A stretch of 64,000 nucleotides of DNA from Rivibacter sp049446155 (GCF_049446155.1 NZ_JBMSEE010000004.1:186001-250000); one strand, 5' to 3'; shown: positions 17,985 to 25,948, numbered from the stretch's first letter. Numbers and translations are program-made. Notes: generated from the sequence alone by a model not told the origin.

Positions 17985-18728
17985 ATGCAGCACGTGACCC
18001 CCGACCGCATCCTGCTCGTCGACGACGACCGCGAGATCCGGGACCTGCTCGTGACCTACCTGACGAAGAACGGCATGCAGGTGGTGGCGGTGCCGACCGG
18101 ACGCCACATGCGCGCGGCGCTGGAGGAATCGGGTCCCTTCGACCTCGTGATCCTCGACCTGATGCTGCCCGGCGACGACGGCCTCGCGCTCACGCGCGAC
18201 CTGCGCGCCGGCAAGCACAAGGCCACACCGATCCTGATGCTGACCGCGCGCGGCGACGAGGCCGACCGCATCCTCGGCCTCGAGATGGGCGCCGACGACT
18301 ACCTCGCCAAGCCCTTCGCCGCGCGCGAGCTGCTGGCGCGCATCCGCTCGGTGCTGCGCAGGACGCGCATGCTGCCGCCCAACATGCGCTCGACCGACGA
18401 GGCGCCGGTGCTGGCCTTCGGCGATTGGCGGCTCGACACGATCGAGCGTCACCTCGTCGATGCCGAAGGCGTGGTCGTGTCGCTCAGCGGCGCCGAGTAC
18501 CGGCTGCTGCGCGTCTTCGTGGACCACCCGCAGAAGGTGCTCAGCCGCGACCAGTTGCTGACCCGCACGCAAGGCCGCGAGGCCGAGCTCTTCGAGCGCT
18601 CGATCGATCTTCTCGTGAGCCGATTGCGCCAGCGCCTGCGCGACGACGCGCGCGAGCCGCGCTACATCAAGACGGTGCGCAGCGAGGGCTACGTGTTCTC
18701 GATGCAGGTGGAAGGGCAGGACCGATGA
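17985..18728 (+). CDS. OmpR/PhoB-family response regulator
   Basis: A protein of 247 residues. The receiver domain has the acidic pair in ILLVDDDREIRD, the phospho-acceptor Asp in LVILDLMLPGDDG, the Thr in ILMLTARGDE and the Lys in DYLAKPFAARE. The C-terminal winged helix (LSGAEYRLLRVFVDHPQKVL to YIKTVRSEGYVF) is of the OmpR type. It starts 19 bp after the thioredoxin-like gene and is the probable partner of the kinase at 15473-16825. Targets are unknown; autoregulation of the Ohr operon is an obvious possibility. Confidence 0.94.
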   Translation: MQHVTPDRILLVDDDREIRDLLVTYLTKNGMQVVAVPTGRHMRAALEESGPFDLVILDLMLPGDDGLALTRDLRAGKHKATPILMLTARGDEADRILGLEMGADDYLAKPFAARELLARIRSVLRRTRMLPPNMRSTDEAPVLAFGDWRLDTIERHLVDAEGVVVSLSGAEYRLLRVFVDHPQKVLSRDQLLTRTQGREAELFERSIDLLVSRLRQRLRDDAREPRYIKTVRSEGYVFSMQVEGQDR

Positions 18729-18865
18729 GCGCCGCGCTGCGCCGCGCCTGGTGCGCGGCCCTGTTCTTTGTCGCCGGCCTGGCCAGCGAACTGAGGTCGC
18801 CGCTGAACTGCCAGACGGTGCCGTCGCGCGGCAGCGCCGTGGCGCTGCGGCGCGATGCTCGGTGA
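18725..18865 (+). CDS. Possible tiny exported protein coupled to the response regulator (46 aa)
   Basis: An ATG overlapping the response-regulator stop (ATGA) opens a reading frame of 46 residues beginning MSAALRRAWCAALFFVAGLA, which looks like a signal peptide. The remainder is short, cysteine- and arginine-containing, and has no recognisable domain. It may be a decayed gene end left by insertion of the repeat element that follows. No other support. Confidence 0.22.
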   Translation: MSAALRRAWCAALFFVAGLASELRSPLNCQTVPSRGSAVALRRDAR

Positions 18866-19006
18866 GCAGCGCAACGCAGTCGGCGCGCAAGCGTCGACCG
18901 CCACGGCATGAGCCCCCGCCGGGGACTGCCTGCCGCGAAGGCCAGCACTATCCCTTTGCGAAGAGGCTTGTGCGGCGCTTCTGTTCGAAAAAGCACAGCT
19001 TCGCCT

Positions 19007-19242
19007 GCAAAGGCGCGGGCGTTCAGGCGGCGTAGCGCCTGTGCGCAGCCGAGCACCGCAGGGCTCGTGGCCCGCGCGCGCAGCGCGCCTCGACAACTGA
19101 CTCGCCGCGTCTGTTCGAACGCAGTGAGCGTAGCGAACGAAGTGAGTTAGGCGGCGGGGCCCCGAGACCGAGGAGCGCAGGGCACCCTCGCGCAGCGAGG
19201 GCAAGCACCGAAGCGAAGCCGCCTGAGCGCCCGCGCCTTTGC
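19007..19242. repeat. MITE-like non-coding element with 25-bp terminal inverted repeats
   Basis: The left end, 19007-19031 (GCAAAGGCGCGGGCGTTCAG then GCGGC), matches the reverse complement of the right end, 19218-19242, at 24 of 25 positions. The interior has no convincing gene and is rich in small dyads: CCCTCGC/GCGAGGG around a GCA loop (19185-19201), a GCGCGCGC-type dyad near 19075, and the phrase CAGTGAGCGTAGCGAACGAA. The whole gap between the response regulator and the tautomerase (18866-19281) carries no other feature. I recall similar 'gcgaacgaagtgag' sequences between genes in related Burkholderiales, but have not checked. Confidence 0.6.
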
Positions 19243-19281
19243 TCCCCACGCTCGTCGCAGAGGCCAGCTCAACCGACCACA

Positions 19282-19500
19282 CTAAGCCTTCGCGGCCGCC
19301 GCCTCCTCACGGCGCAGCTCCGTCACGGTGCGCCCGGCCACGCCCCAGTGGTCGGTGTCGACCTCGTCGATGACGACGAAGGTGTGCTCGGGCTTCTTGT
19401 TCAGCACGCGCACCATCAGGTCGGTGGCCTCGGCGATCAGCTGCTTCTTCTGATCCAGCGTGGTGCCTTCTCGGGTGATCTCGATGCGGATGTAGGGCAT
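19282..19500 (-). CDS. 4-oxalocrotonate tautomerase family protein
   Basis: A protein of 72 residues. It begins MPYIRIEITREG, so Pro2 becomes the N-terminal catalytic proline after Met removal. QKKQLIAEATDLMVRVLNK and the TFVVIDEVDTDHWGVAG segment fit the 4-OT fold. The usual length is about 62, and the extra ELRREEAAAAKA tail is not conserved. It lies 34 bp downstream of a short-chain dehydrogenase on the same strand, and both are divergent from a LysR gene, which suggests one small regulated operon for an unknown keto/enol substrate. Confidence 0.88.
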   Translation of the reverse strand: MPYIRIEITREGTTLDQKKQLIAEATDLMVRVLNKKPEHTFVVIDEVDTDHWGVAGRTVTELRREEAAAAKA

Positions 19501-19534
19501 GGTGTTCTCCTCGTGTCGATGTGCCAGGGTCAGC

Positions 19535-20272
19535 TCACCACTTGCCCGAGCTCATGCCGCCGTCGACCGGCAGAACGATGCCGGTGGTGAAGGCTGCATC
19601 GCTCAGGTAGAGCACCGCGTCGGCGATCTCCTGCGTGGTCGCGATGCGTCCGGCCGGCTGCAGGGTGTTGAGGAAGCCGTGCAGATCCGGCGTGTACATC
19701 GGCGTGTCGACGATGCCCGGCGCGACCGCATTGACCTGGATGTTGTGCGGCGCCAGTTCGAGCGCCAGGGCCTTGGTGGCCTGGTTGATGCCGCCCTTGA
19801 TGAGCACCGGCAGCAAGGCGGCCACGGCCTGGTTGGGCTGCAGCGCGATGCTCGCGGTGATGTTGATGATGCGGCCCGACTTGCGGCCGATCATGTGGCG
19901 CGCGGCGGCCTGCGACGGATAGACGAAGCCCAGCAGGTTGGTGTTCACCAGCGCCTCGACGTCCTGCGGCGTGTAGTCGACGAAGGCCTTGGGCACGAAG
20001 ATGCCGGCGTTGTTGACCAGCACGTCCACCTGGCCGAAGCGCTCGACGGCGCGTTGCACCAGCGCCTCGCCGACGGCCGGGTCGGCGACGTCGCCGGCGA
20101 CGCCGATGAAGTTGTCCGGCGAGCCCAGCGACTGGGCGGCCTGCTGCAGTCTTTCGGCGTTGCGGGCGTTGCCGACAACGTGGTCGCCGCGGGCGAGGAA
20201 GGCGCCGGCCAATGCCAGGCCGATGCCGCTGGAGGCGCCGGTGATGACGACGGTCTTGGGTTGGGTCTTCAT
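19535..20272 (-). CDS. Short-chain dehydrogenase/reductase lacking the usual catalytic Tyr
   Basis: A protein of 245 residues from the ATG at 20272; another ATG at 20284 would add four residues. The NAD(P) motif is ITGASSGIGLALAGA, and VLVNNAGIFVP gives the NNAG motif. A Ser is present in NITASIALQP. Where Y-x3-K is expected, the sequence reads ALLPVLIKGGINQATK, so the lysine has a proline rather than a tyrosine four residues before it. The C-terminal GIVLPVDGGMSSG is normal. It is probably co-transcribed with the tautomerase and controlled by the divergent LysR protein. Activity as a standard oxidoreductase is uncertain. Confidence 0.85.
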   Translation of the reverse strand: MKTQPKTVVITGASSGIGLALAGAFLARGDHVVGNARNAERLQQAAQSLGSPDNFIGVAGDVADPAVGEALVQRAVERFGQVDVLVNNAGIFVPKAFVDYTPQDVEALVNTNLLGFVYPSQAAARHMIGRKSGRIINITASIALQPNQAVAALLPVLIKGGINQATKALALELAPHNIQVNAVAPGIVDTPMYTPDLHGFLNTLQPAGRIATTQEIADAVLYLSDAAFTTGIVLPVDGGMSSGKW

Positions 20273-20300
20273 GATGGGTTCCATTGCGAGGGTTGCTGAG

Positions 20301-20361
20301 ACAGGCGGCCGTGACTGCCTGTTGGAACCAATCTATTTGCTGCGTCGGCATCAATAAATAG
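20301..20361. promoter_or_regulatory. Dyads in the SDR/LysR divergent promoter region
   Basis: The 126-bp gap between the SDR and LysR starts holds two inverted repeats: ACAGGC (20301-20306) with GCCTGT (20317-20322), and CTATTT (20333-20338) with AAATAG (20356-20361). The second lies in the most AT-rich part. LysR proteins usually bind such dyads between themselves and a divergent target, so these are operator candidates. Confidence 0.4.
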
Positions 20362-20398
20362 AATCGCAGCCACTTCAGTTGTGATGTGAAGTGTGGTC

Positions 20399-21340
20399 AT
20401 GAATCGGCAGTTCGATGACGTGATGCTGGGCAGCCTGGAGCTGTTCTGCGTGGCTGCGGAGCAGGGCGGCTTCACCGCGGCCGCGGCCGCGACCGGCGTG
20501 ACGCCGGGGGCGGTGAGCCGCACGGTGGCGCGGCTGGAGGAGCGCCTGGGGGTGCGCCTGTTCGTGCGCACGACGCGGCAGATCCGCCTGAGCGAGGCAG
20601 GCCAGGCCTACTACGCGCAATGCCGCCAGGCGCTCAACCAGCTCGTCGAGGCCGAACGCGAGGTCAGCGGACGCCAGGTCACGCCCAGCGGCCTGCTGCG
20701 CATCAGCGCGCCGACGACTTATGGCCACTACCGGCTGCTGCCGTTGCTGCCGGCGTTCCGGGCGCGCTATCCCGACATCCGCGTCGAGGTGCACGTCAGC
20801 AACCGCAACATCGATTTCGCGGCCGAGGGCTACGACCTCGCGGTGCGCGTGCGCGCACAGGCTGACTCCACGCTCATCGCGCGCCATCTCGAGGACGCCG
20901 AGCTCGTGCTCGTGGCCGCGCCGGACTACCTGCGCCGGCATGGCGAGCCGCAAAGCCTGGCCGATCTGCGCACCCGCGAGTGCATCCAGTTCGAGCTGCC
21001 CAGCAGCGGCCGGACGATTCCTTGGCTGTTTCGCGAAGAGGGGCGCGATGTCGAGCTCGCGACGAGCGGCGGCTTCGCGTGCTCGGACGACGTGCTGGCC
21101 GGCGTCACGCTCGCGCGCCACGGCGCGGGCATCTTCCAGGCCTATCGCTTCGTCGTCGAGGAAGACCTGCGCGAAGGCCGGCTGGTCGAGCTGCTGCGGC
21201 CCTTCGGCGGGCGCTCGCGGCCTTTCAACCTCTTGTATCCGCAGCTGCGCTTCGTGCCTTTGCGGGTGCGCACCTTCGTGGACTTCCTGCTGAGCCAGCG
21301 CGCGGGTGGCGGTGCGAGGGCGCGCGCGCCGGCCTCATGA
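20399..21340 (+). CDS. LysR-family transcriptional regulator
   Basis: A protein of 313 residues from the ATG at 20399; a GTG two codons earlier is possible. The helix-turn-helix is LGSLELFCVAAEQGGFTAAA with VTPGAVSRTVARLEERLG. The effector domain begins around GLLRISAPTTYGHYRLLPLL, typical of the CrgA/DmlR-like group. It is divergent from the SDR-tautomerase pair and most likely regulates them. It is followed after 7 bp by the convergent EF-hand gene. Confidence 0.92.
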   Translation: MNRQFDDVMLGSLELFCVAAEQGGFTAAAAATGVTPGAVSRTVARLEERLGVRLFVRTTRQIRLSEAGQAYYAQCRQALNQLVEAEREVSGRQVTPSGLLRISAPTTYGHYRLLPLLPAFRARYPDIRVEVHVSNRNIDFAAEGYDLAVRVRAQADSTLIARHLEDAELVLVAAPDYLRRHGEPQSLADLRTRECIQFELPSSGRTIPWLFREEGRDVELATSGGFACSDDVLAGVTLARHGAGIFQAYRFVVEEDLREGRLVELLRPFGGRSRPFNLLYPQLRFVPLRVRTFVDFLLSQRAGGGARARAPAS

Positions 21341-21347
21341 GCGGCAT

Positions 21348-21761
21348 TCAGCGCGACGCGATGCGCGCCCCTGAGCCGGGGTCTTCGGCGAGCGCGTCGT
21401 CCTCGATGCGTTCGAGCAGGCAGGCGGCGGCGTCGGCACTCTCCGTGCCGCGCGTGCGCAGGTAGGACATCATTGCCGCGAGCGAATCGTCGCAAAGCTC
21501 GGCCGGCATCAGCACGCCGGTGGAGACCATCTCCTCGCGGGTGATGCTCCCGTCGCGGTCGTGGTCCATGCGTTCGAAGCTGGCCGCTTCGGACACGAGA
21601 TGGCGGCCGTCCTCGTCGGTCGCGATGCCGGGCTTGAGGATCTCGTAGAAGGCCTTGAACTCGTCGCGGCTCATGCGCCGGTCGCTGTCGACGTCGATCT
21701 TGTCGAACGCCTTGCCGAGCATGCTGGGCAACGACGAGGGGCCGCCAACGGCGCTGGTCAT
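21348..21761 (-). CDS. EF-hand calcium-binding protein
   Basis: A protein of 137 residues from the ATG at 21761, which has AGGAG about 8 bp upstream; an in-frame TTG two codons earlier is less likely. Two EF-hand loops are visible: DVDSDRRMSRDEF and DHDRDGSITREEM, each with Asp at positions 1, 3 and 5 and Glu at 12. There is no signal peptide. Such short bacterial calmodulin-like proteins are thought to bind Ca2+ as buffers or sensors. A partner is not evident. Confidence 0.85.
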   Translation of the reverse strand: MTSAVGGPSSLPSMLGKAFDKIDVDSDRRMSRDEFKAFYEILKPGIATDEDGRHLVSEAASFERMDHDRDGSITREEMVSTGVLMPAELCDDSLAAMMSYLRTRGTESADAAACLLERIEDDALAEDPGSGARIASR

Positions 21762-21862
21762 GGGCAATCTCCTGCTTCGTGGGCCCGCGAGGTTCTCGCG
21801 GGCGCGCCGAAGGAGATCGCCCGATAAGCGCTCGAACTGCCCGCCAGCTGCGGCGATGAGCG

Positions 21863-21891
21863 GGCCGGGCGTGCGGGACGCACGCCCGGCC
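21863..21891. terminator. Strong 13-bp perfect hairpin after DUF4148-like copy B
   Basis: GGCCGGGCGTGCG (21863-21875) pairs perfectly with CGCACGCCCGGCC (21879-21891) around a GGA loop. It lies just past the stop of the gene at 21900-22238 on its strand. There is no T tract, so it may stabilise the mRNA 3' end or help termination. Confidence 0.5.
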
Positions 21892-21899
21892 AGCGACGA

Positions 21900-22238
21900 T
21901 CACTGCGCGGCGCGCACGGGCACTTCGTTGCCTGCCATGTCGATCATCTCGCCGCGCTGCTTGGCGATCGTCGTCACCAGGCGGTCGAAGTTGTTCGAGC
22001 TGCGCAGGCCTGCGTAGAGGCGCTTCGCATGCAGGTAGGCGGGGCTGGCGAACGCGACGTTGTCGTGGCGCTCGAGTTCGGCCAGGCCCGACACGCGGTA
22101 GATCTCCAGGTCGGCCAGGACTTCCGAGCGCGACTTGGTCGAGACGATCTTCGACGAATCGAAGATCTGTTCCTCCGCGAAGGCGGGCGACAAGCTGGCG
22201 GCGGCAACGGCGGCGAAGACGAGAGACTTGATGTTCAT
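21900..22238 (-). CDS. Exported DUF4148-like small protein, copy B
   Basis: A protein of 112 residues. The signal peptide MNIKSLVFAAVAAASLSPAFA is followed by EEQIFDSSK and KSRSEVLADLEIYRVSGLAE. The start at 22238 has AAGGA about 8 bp upstream. It is clearly paralogous to the protein at 13441-13767: same EEQIFDSS start, same core, similar length. The C-terminal halves differ more. Function unknown. A strong hairpin follows the stop, and about 300 bp without a gene lies upstream. Confidence 0.75.
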   Translation of the reverse strand: MNIKSLVFAAVAAASLSPAFAEEQIFDSSKIVSTKSRSEVLADLEIYRVSGLAELERHDNVAFASPAYLHAKRLYAGLRSSNNFDRLVTTIAKQRGEMIDMAGNEVPVRAAQ

Positions 22239-22540
22239 GACGAGTCCTTGAAAGAGGATTGATGCGCTTCGAAGGCGTCGGCGGGTAGGCCGATGCTTGC
22301 ACTCAAGATCGTTGGCGCGCAATGGAATTGCAAGCGATCTAATATTTCGCTGGCGGCAATTGAGTGATTCACGGGCGGCGCCAATCGCGCCTGTCGGAGC
22401 GCCTCGACGGCCGAGGCTCGGGCCGATCATTCGCGATCGCGCAAAGACGATTTGCGACAAGAGCGCTAACTCGCGCGGCGGGCGGTGCCTAGAGTGACTG
22501 CATCGGCGCGTCATCGCGCATGCCTTGTCAGGAAACGTCC
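22239..22540. other. 302-bp intergenic region between divergent genes
   Basis: No gene seen. The stretch around 22310-22370 is markedly more AT-rich than its surroundings and contains GCGATCTAATATTTCGC with a GCGA/TCGC dyad. It probably holds the promoters of the DUF4148-like gene (minus) and the alpha/beta hydrolase (plus). No further structure is recognised. Confidence 0.4.
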
Positions 22541-23551
22541 ATGAGCACCCAGTCGCACCAGTCGCAACGCCATCAACCGGGTCGGATCGAGCGGATGCTC
22601 GCGCCGGCGAACGCGCTGCGGGCGGCCGCACTCTCGCTCGGGCTGGTGGCAATGGCCGCGGGCGCGGCCGTCGATGGCGAGCCCGCCCGCGCGGTCGACA
22701 TCGGCTTCGTCGACATCGGCCCCGAGTTCCAGTTGCGCCGAATGCTCGTGCGCCCCGCGCAGCCGAAGGGCACGGTCCTCTTCCTGCACGGATTTCCCGA
22801 GACGCTGCACGCGTGGCGCGGCATCGCCGAGACGCTCGGCAAGGACTACGAGGTCCATGCCTTCGACTGGCCCGGATACGGCCAGTCTTCGCGCCCGCCG
22901 GTCGAGCGGTTCTCCTACGCGCCCAAGGACTACGCTGCGGTCCTGAAGGCCTACATCGAGACCTCGCGCATCGACACGTCGCGGCTCGTGATCTACGCGA
23001 CGGATATCGGTGCGCTGCCGGCCCTGCTGCTCGCCCTGGACGAGCCCGGCATCGCCAGGAACATCGTCGTGGGCGACTTCGCGCCGTTCGACAGGCCGCA
23101 GCACATGTACGCGAGCCTGCAAAGCCTGAAGTCCAAGGCTTCGGCCGAGGCCACGCGCGCCCACATGAACAAGACGCGCGACGAGATCCTCGAGAACGCC
23201 TTCCGGCGCGGCCTGCCCGCGCACGAGCAGTTCGAGGTTTCGCAGGCGTTCAAGGACGACATGTTCGCCGGCTGGAACCGCACGGCGCTGACGAGCGCCG
23301 ACGCCTTCCATCACTACTACTCGCACTTCACGCGCGACCAGAACCATCTCGAGGCCAACCTCCATCGCCTCAAGACGCCGGTGAAGGTCGTCTGGGGCGA
23401 GAAGGATCTCTACATCGACAAGGGCATGGGCATCGAGTTCGCCGAGCGAATCGGCGCGCGGCTCGAGGTTCTGCCAGGCATCGGGCACTACCCGCATCTG
23501 CAAAGCCCCCGGCAGGCGGTCGATGAAGTGCGCGGCCTGCTCGGCCGGTGA
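22541..23551 (+). CDS. Alpha/beta hydrolase with probable signal peptide
   Basis: A protein of 336 residues. An N-terminal hydrophobic stretch (ALRAAALSLGLVAMAAGAAV) suggests export. The core reads FLHGFPETLHAWRGI (oxyanion), DWPGYGQSSRPP, VIYATDIGALPALLLA (Asp at the nucleophile elbow instead of Ser), KVVWGEKDLYIDKG and GIGHYPHLQSP (catalytic His). The Asp nucleophile again suggests the haloalkane dehalogenase/epoxide hydrolase branch. The ATG at 22541 follows CAGGAAACGTCC. It is followed after 82 bp by a short-chain dehydrogenase, so the two may act on one substrate. Confidence 0.82.
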   Translation: MSTQSHQSQRHQPGRIERMLAPANALRAAALSLGLVAMAAGAAVDGEPARAVDIGFVDIGPEFQLRRMLVRPAQPKGTVLFLHGFPETLHAWRGIAETLGKDYEVHAFDWPGYGQSSRPPVERFSYAPKDYAAVLKAYIETSRIDTSRLVIYATDIGALPALLLALDEPGIARNIVVGDFAPFDRPQHMYASLQSLKSKASAEATRAHMNKTRDEILENAFRRGLPAHEQFEVSQAFKDDMFAGWNRTALTSADAFHHYYSHFTRDQNHLEANLHRLKTPVKVVWGEKDLYIDKGMGIEFAERIGARLEVLPGIGHYPHLQSPRQAVDEVRGLLGR

Positions 23552-23633
23552 GGGCCCGCGGCCCCGTCTTGCTCCACCGCGCGGCGTCGCATGCCGTCGC
23601 GCGTGACCCATTCACTCAACTTCGGAGATGCTC

Positions 23634-24446
23634 ATGACCCGCTCTCAACTCGGAACCGCCGTCGTCACCGGCGCCTCGACCGGCATCGGCGCGATCTACG
23701 CCGACCGCCTGGCGCGACGCGGCCACGACCTCATCCTCGTCGCGCGCAACGGCGCCCGGCTCGACCGCCTTGCCGAGGACCTGCGCGCCAGGACCGGCCG
23801 CACCGTGCGCACCATGCCCGCCGACCTGATCCGTCCGGTCGAGCTGCGCGCCGTCGAGGTGCTGTTGCGGCGCGAGCCGGACATCACGGTGCTGGTGAAC
23901 AACGCCGGTGTCGGCGCGCTGATGCCGCTGCTGCAGTCCGACGTCGAGGACATGCAGCGCATGCTCGACCTCAACGTCAGTGCGCTGACGCGCCTGACGT
24001 ATGCCGCCGCGCCGGTCTTCGCCAGCCGCGGTCGGGGCACGATCATCAACATCGCGTCGATCGTCGGCATCGCGCCCGAGATCCTCAACGGCGTCTACGG
24101 CGCCAGCAAGGCCTATGTGCTGGCGCTGAGCCAGTCGCTGCACCACGAGCTGCACGACAAGGGCGTGCGCATCCAGGCGGTGCTGCCGGGCGCCACGGCC
24201 ACCGAGTTCTGGCTGGCGGCGGGCAATCCGGTCGAGAACCTGCCGCCCAGCATCGTGATGCAGGCCGACGCGATGGTCGACGCGGCGCTCGCCGGCCTGG
24301 ACCGCGGCGAGGTCGTCACGATCCCCGGCCTGCACCAGGGCGAGAAGTGGGTCCAGTACGAGGCGCTGCGCAAGGAGTTGTCAGGGCTGTTCGGGCACTC
24401 GACGCCGGCACCGCGCTATCTCGAGCGCGAGGAAATCGCCTCCTGA
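23634..24446 (+). CDS. Short-chain dehydrogenase/reductase
   Basis: A protein of 270 residues from the ATG at 23634, preceded by GGAG; an ATG at 23628 lies too close to that site. VVTGASTGIGAIYADRLARR is the cofactor motif and VLVNNAGVGALMP the NNAG motif. Ser (NIASIVG) and the Tyr/Lys pair (GVYGASKAYVLAL) make a complete catalytic set. It resembles the DltE/YqjQ-like classical SDRs. The substrate is unknown. Its 3' end overlaps the convergent MocR gene by 31 bp. Confidence 0.92.
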   Translation: MTRSQLGTAVVTGASTGIGAIYADRLARRGHDLILVARNGARLDRLAEDLRARTGRTVRTMPADLIRPVELRAVEVLLRREPDITVLVNNAGVGALMPLLQSDVEDMQRMLDLNVSALTRLTYAAAPVFASRGRGTIINIASIVGIAPEILNGVYGASKAYVLALSQSLHHELHDKGVRIQAVLPGATATEFWLAAGNPVENLPPSIVMQADAMVDAALAGLDRGEVVTIPGLHQGEKWVQYEALRKELSGLFGHSTPAPRYLEREEIAS

Positions 24447-25864
24447 GCAGCACCTTGCCGAGGCGCGCGCATGACCAGCTCGGCGAGCCGGTCGCAGGCG
24501 CGTTCGAGATGTTCCTTCGGCGCCGTCGCCACGCCGAGCAGCAGCCCCGAAGGCGCGCTCGCCGCCGACTCGTGCCAGACGGACAGCGGGGCGGGCGCGA
24601 GCCCGAAGGCAAAGGCCTCGCGCGATAGCGCGACATCGGCCACGCCGTGGGGCAGGCGAACGAGCGCCGCCAGGGCCGCGAGCTCGGCATCGAGACCGTG
24701 CTGCCGCAGGCTGCGCAGCAGCGCCTGCCCTTGCTCCAGGTACAGGCGCTTCGTGCGCCGCAGGTGCCGCAGGTAGTGGCCCTCGCGCATGAACTCGGCC
24801 ATCGCCAGCTGTGCCGCCGGGCCGGGTGCCGGCGCGAGGCAGGCCGCCACCTCGGCGAACGGCTGCAGCAGGCTGTCGGGCGCGACGATGAAGCCCAGGC
24901 GCAGCTTCGGATTGATGGTCTTGCTGAACGAGCCGACATGGATCACGCGCCCGGCCTGGTCCTGCGAGGCGAGGGCAGGGGCCGCGCGCCCATGAAGCTG
25001 CAGCTCGCCCAGGTAGTCGTCCTCGATGATCCAGGCGCCGGTCTGCGCGGCCCAGTCCAGCAGACGCAAGCGCCGTTGAAGCGACAGCGTGCCGCCCAGC
25101 GGCGCCTGCTGTCCCGGCGTCACGACCACGAGCGCGGCATCGGGTGCATGGTGCATGCCGTGGTCGACATCCAGGCCCTGCGCATCGACGGGAACCGGCA
25201 CCGGCGTCAAGCGAGCCAGTCTCAGGGCCTGCCGCGTGAACGGAAAGCCGGGGTCTTCCATCCAGGCGCGCCGACCTTCGAGCCCGAGCACGCGCAAGGC
25301 GACGCCGAGGCCGGCGCTGTAGCCGCCGGTGACGATGACCTGGTGCGCCGAGCAGCTCAAGCCGCGAGCGACGGCCAGGTAGGCCGCGATCTCGCGTCGC
25401 AGCTGCGCCTCGCCGCGCGGATCGGGATACAGCGGCGAGCCGCTCGTCTCGGCCAGCACGGCGCGCGTGCGAATGCGGTTCAGGAGCTTGGCGGGCAGGC
25501 CCTCGCGCGACGGGATGCCCATCTGGAAGATCGCCGGCCCGGCGATCATTTCCCGGTACATCGCCATGAACGGGCCCTCGTCGGGCGCGTCGTCGTGGCG
25601 ACGTGAGACGGCAGGGCGCTGCGCCACGCGCGTGCCTGCCGATCGGGACGACACGACCAGCTGCGCGGCGCCGAGCTTCTCGTAGGCGACGCGGACCGTG
25701 CCGCGCGCGACGCCGAGCTGCGCCGCGAGGTCGAGCCACGAGGGCAGGCGAGCGCCGGCGCTCAAGACCTGTTGCTCGATGGCCTGGGCGATGCCCCGGT
25801 AGATCTGCTCGGACAGCGGCACCGCGGAGGCCTTGTCCACCTGCAGGCGCAGAACGTCGGGCAT
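24416..25864 (-). CDS. MocR-type (GntR-aminotransferase fusion) transcriptional regulator
   Basis: A protein of 482 residues from the ATG at 25864; a GTG at 25912 would add 16 residues. The N-terminal GntR winged helix runs from VPLSEQIYRGIAQAIEQQVL to LGVARGTVRVAYEKL. After a linker, the fold-type I aminotransferase domain runs from about residue 100, with the PLP lysine in VGSFSKTINPKLRLGF. MocR proteins sense PLP or amino-compound metabolites and usually control a divergent gene. Here that is the exported cupin (25949) followed by the AhpD-like gene. Confidence 0.9.
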   Translation of the reverse strand: MPDVLRLQVDKASAVPLSEQIYRGIAQAIEQQVLSAGARLPSWLDLAAQLGVARGTVRVAYEKLGAAQLVVSSRSAGTRVAQRPAVSRRHDDAPDEGPFMAMYREMIAGPAIFQMGIPSREGLPAKLLNRIRTRAVLAETSGSPLYPDPRGEAQLRREIAAYLAVARGLSCSAHQVIVTGGYSAGLGVALRVLGLEGRRAWMEDPGFPFTRQALRLARLTPVPVPVDAQGLDVDHGMHHAPDAALVVVTPGQQAPLGGTLSLQRRLRLLDWAAQTGAWIIEDDYLGELQLHGRAAPALASQDQAGRVIHVGSFSKTINPKLRLGFIVAPDSLLQPFAEVAACLAPAPGPAAQLAMAEFMREGHYLRHLRRTKRLYLEQGQALLRSLRQHGLDAELAALAALVRLPHGVADVALSREAFAFGLAPAPLSVWHESAASAPSGLLLGVATAPKEHLERACDRLAELVMRAPRQGAAQEAISSRSR

Positions 25865-25887
25865 TGGTGGTACAGCGAAATGATGAC

Positions 25888-25925
25888 TTCTTGGGTCTCC
25901 ACTTTGCACCACGCTGCCCCAAGAA
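25888..25925. promoter_or_regulatory. Candidate MocR operator between the regulator and the cupin gene
   Basis: TTCTTGGG (25888-25895) and CCCAAGAA (25918-25925) form a perfect 8-bp inverted repeat with a 22-bp spacer, centred in the 84-bp divergent region. The centre-to-centre distance of about three helical turns suits a dimeric regulator. Confidence 0.42.
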
Positions 25926-25948
25926 TCCAGGAGGAAAGGAGCAGTTCA

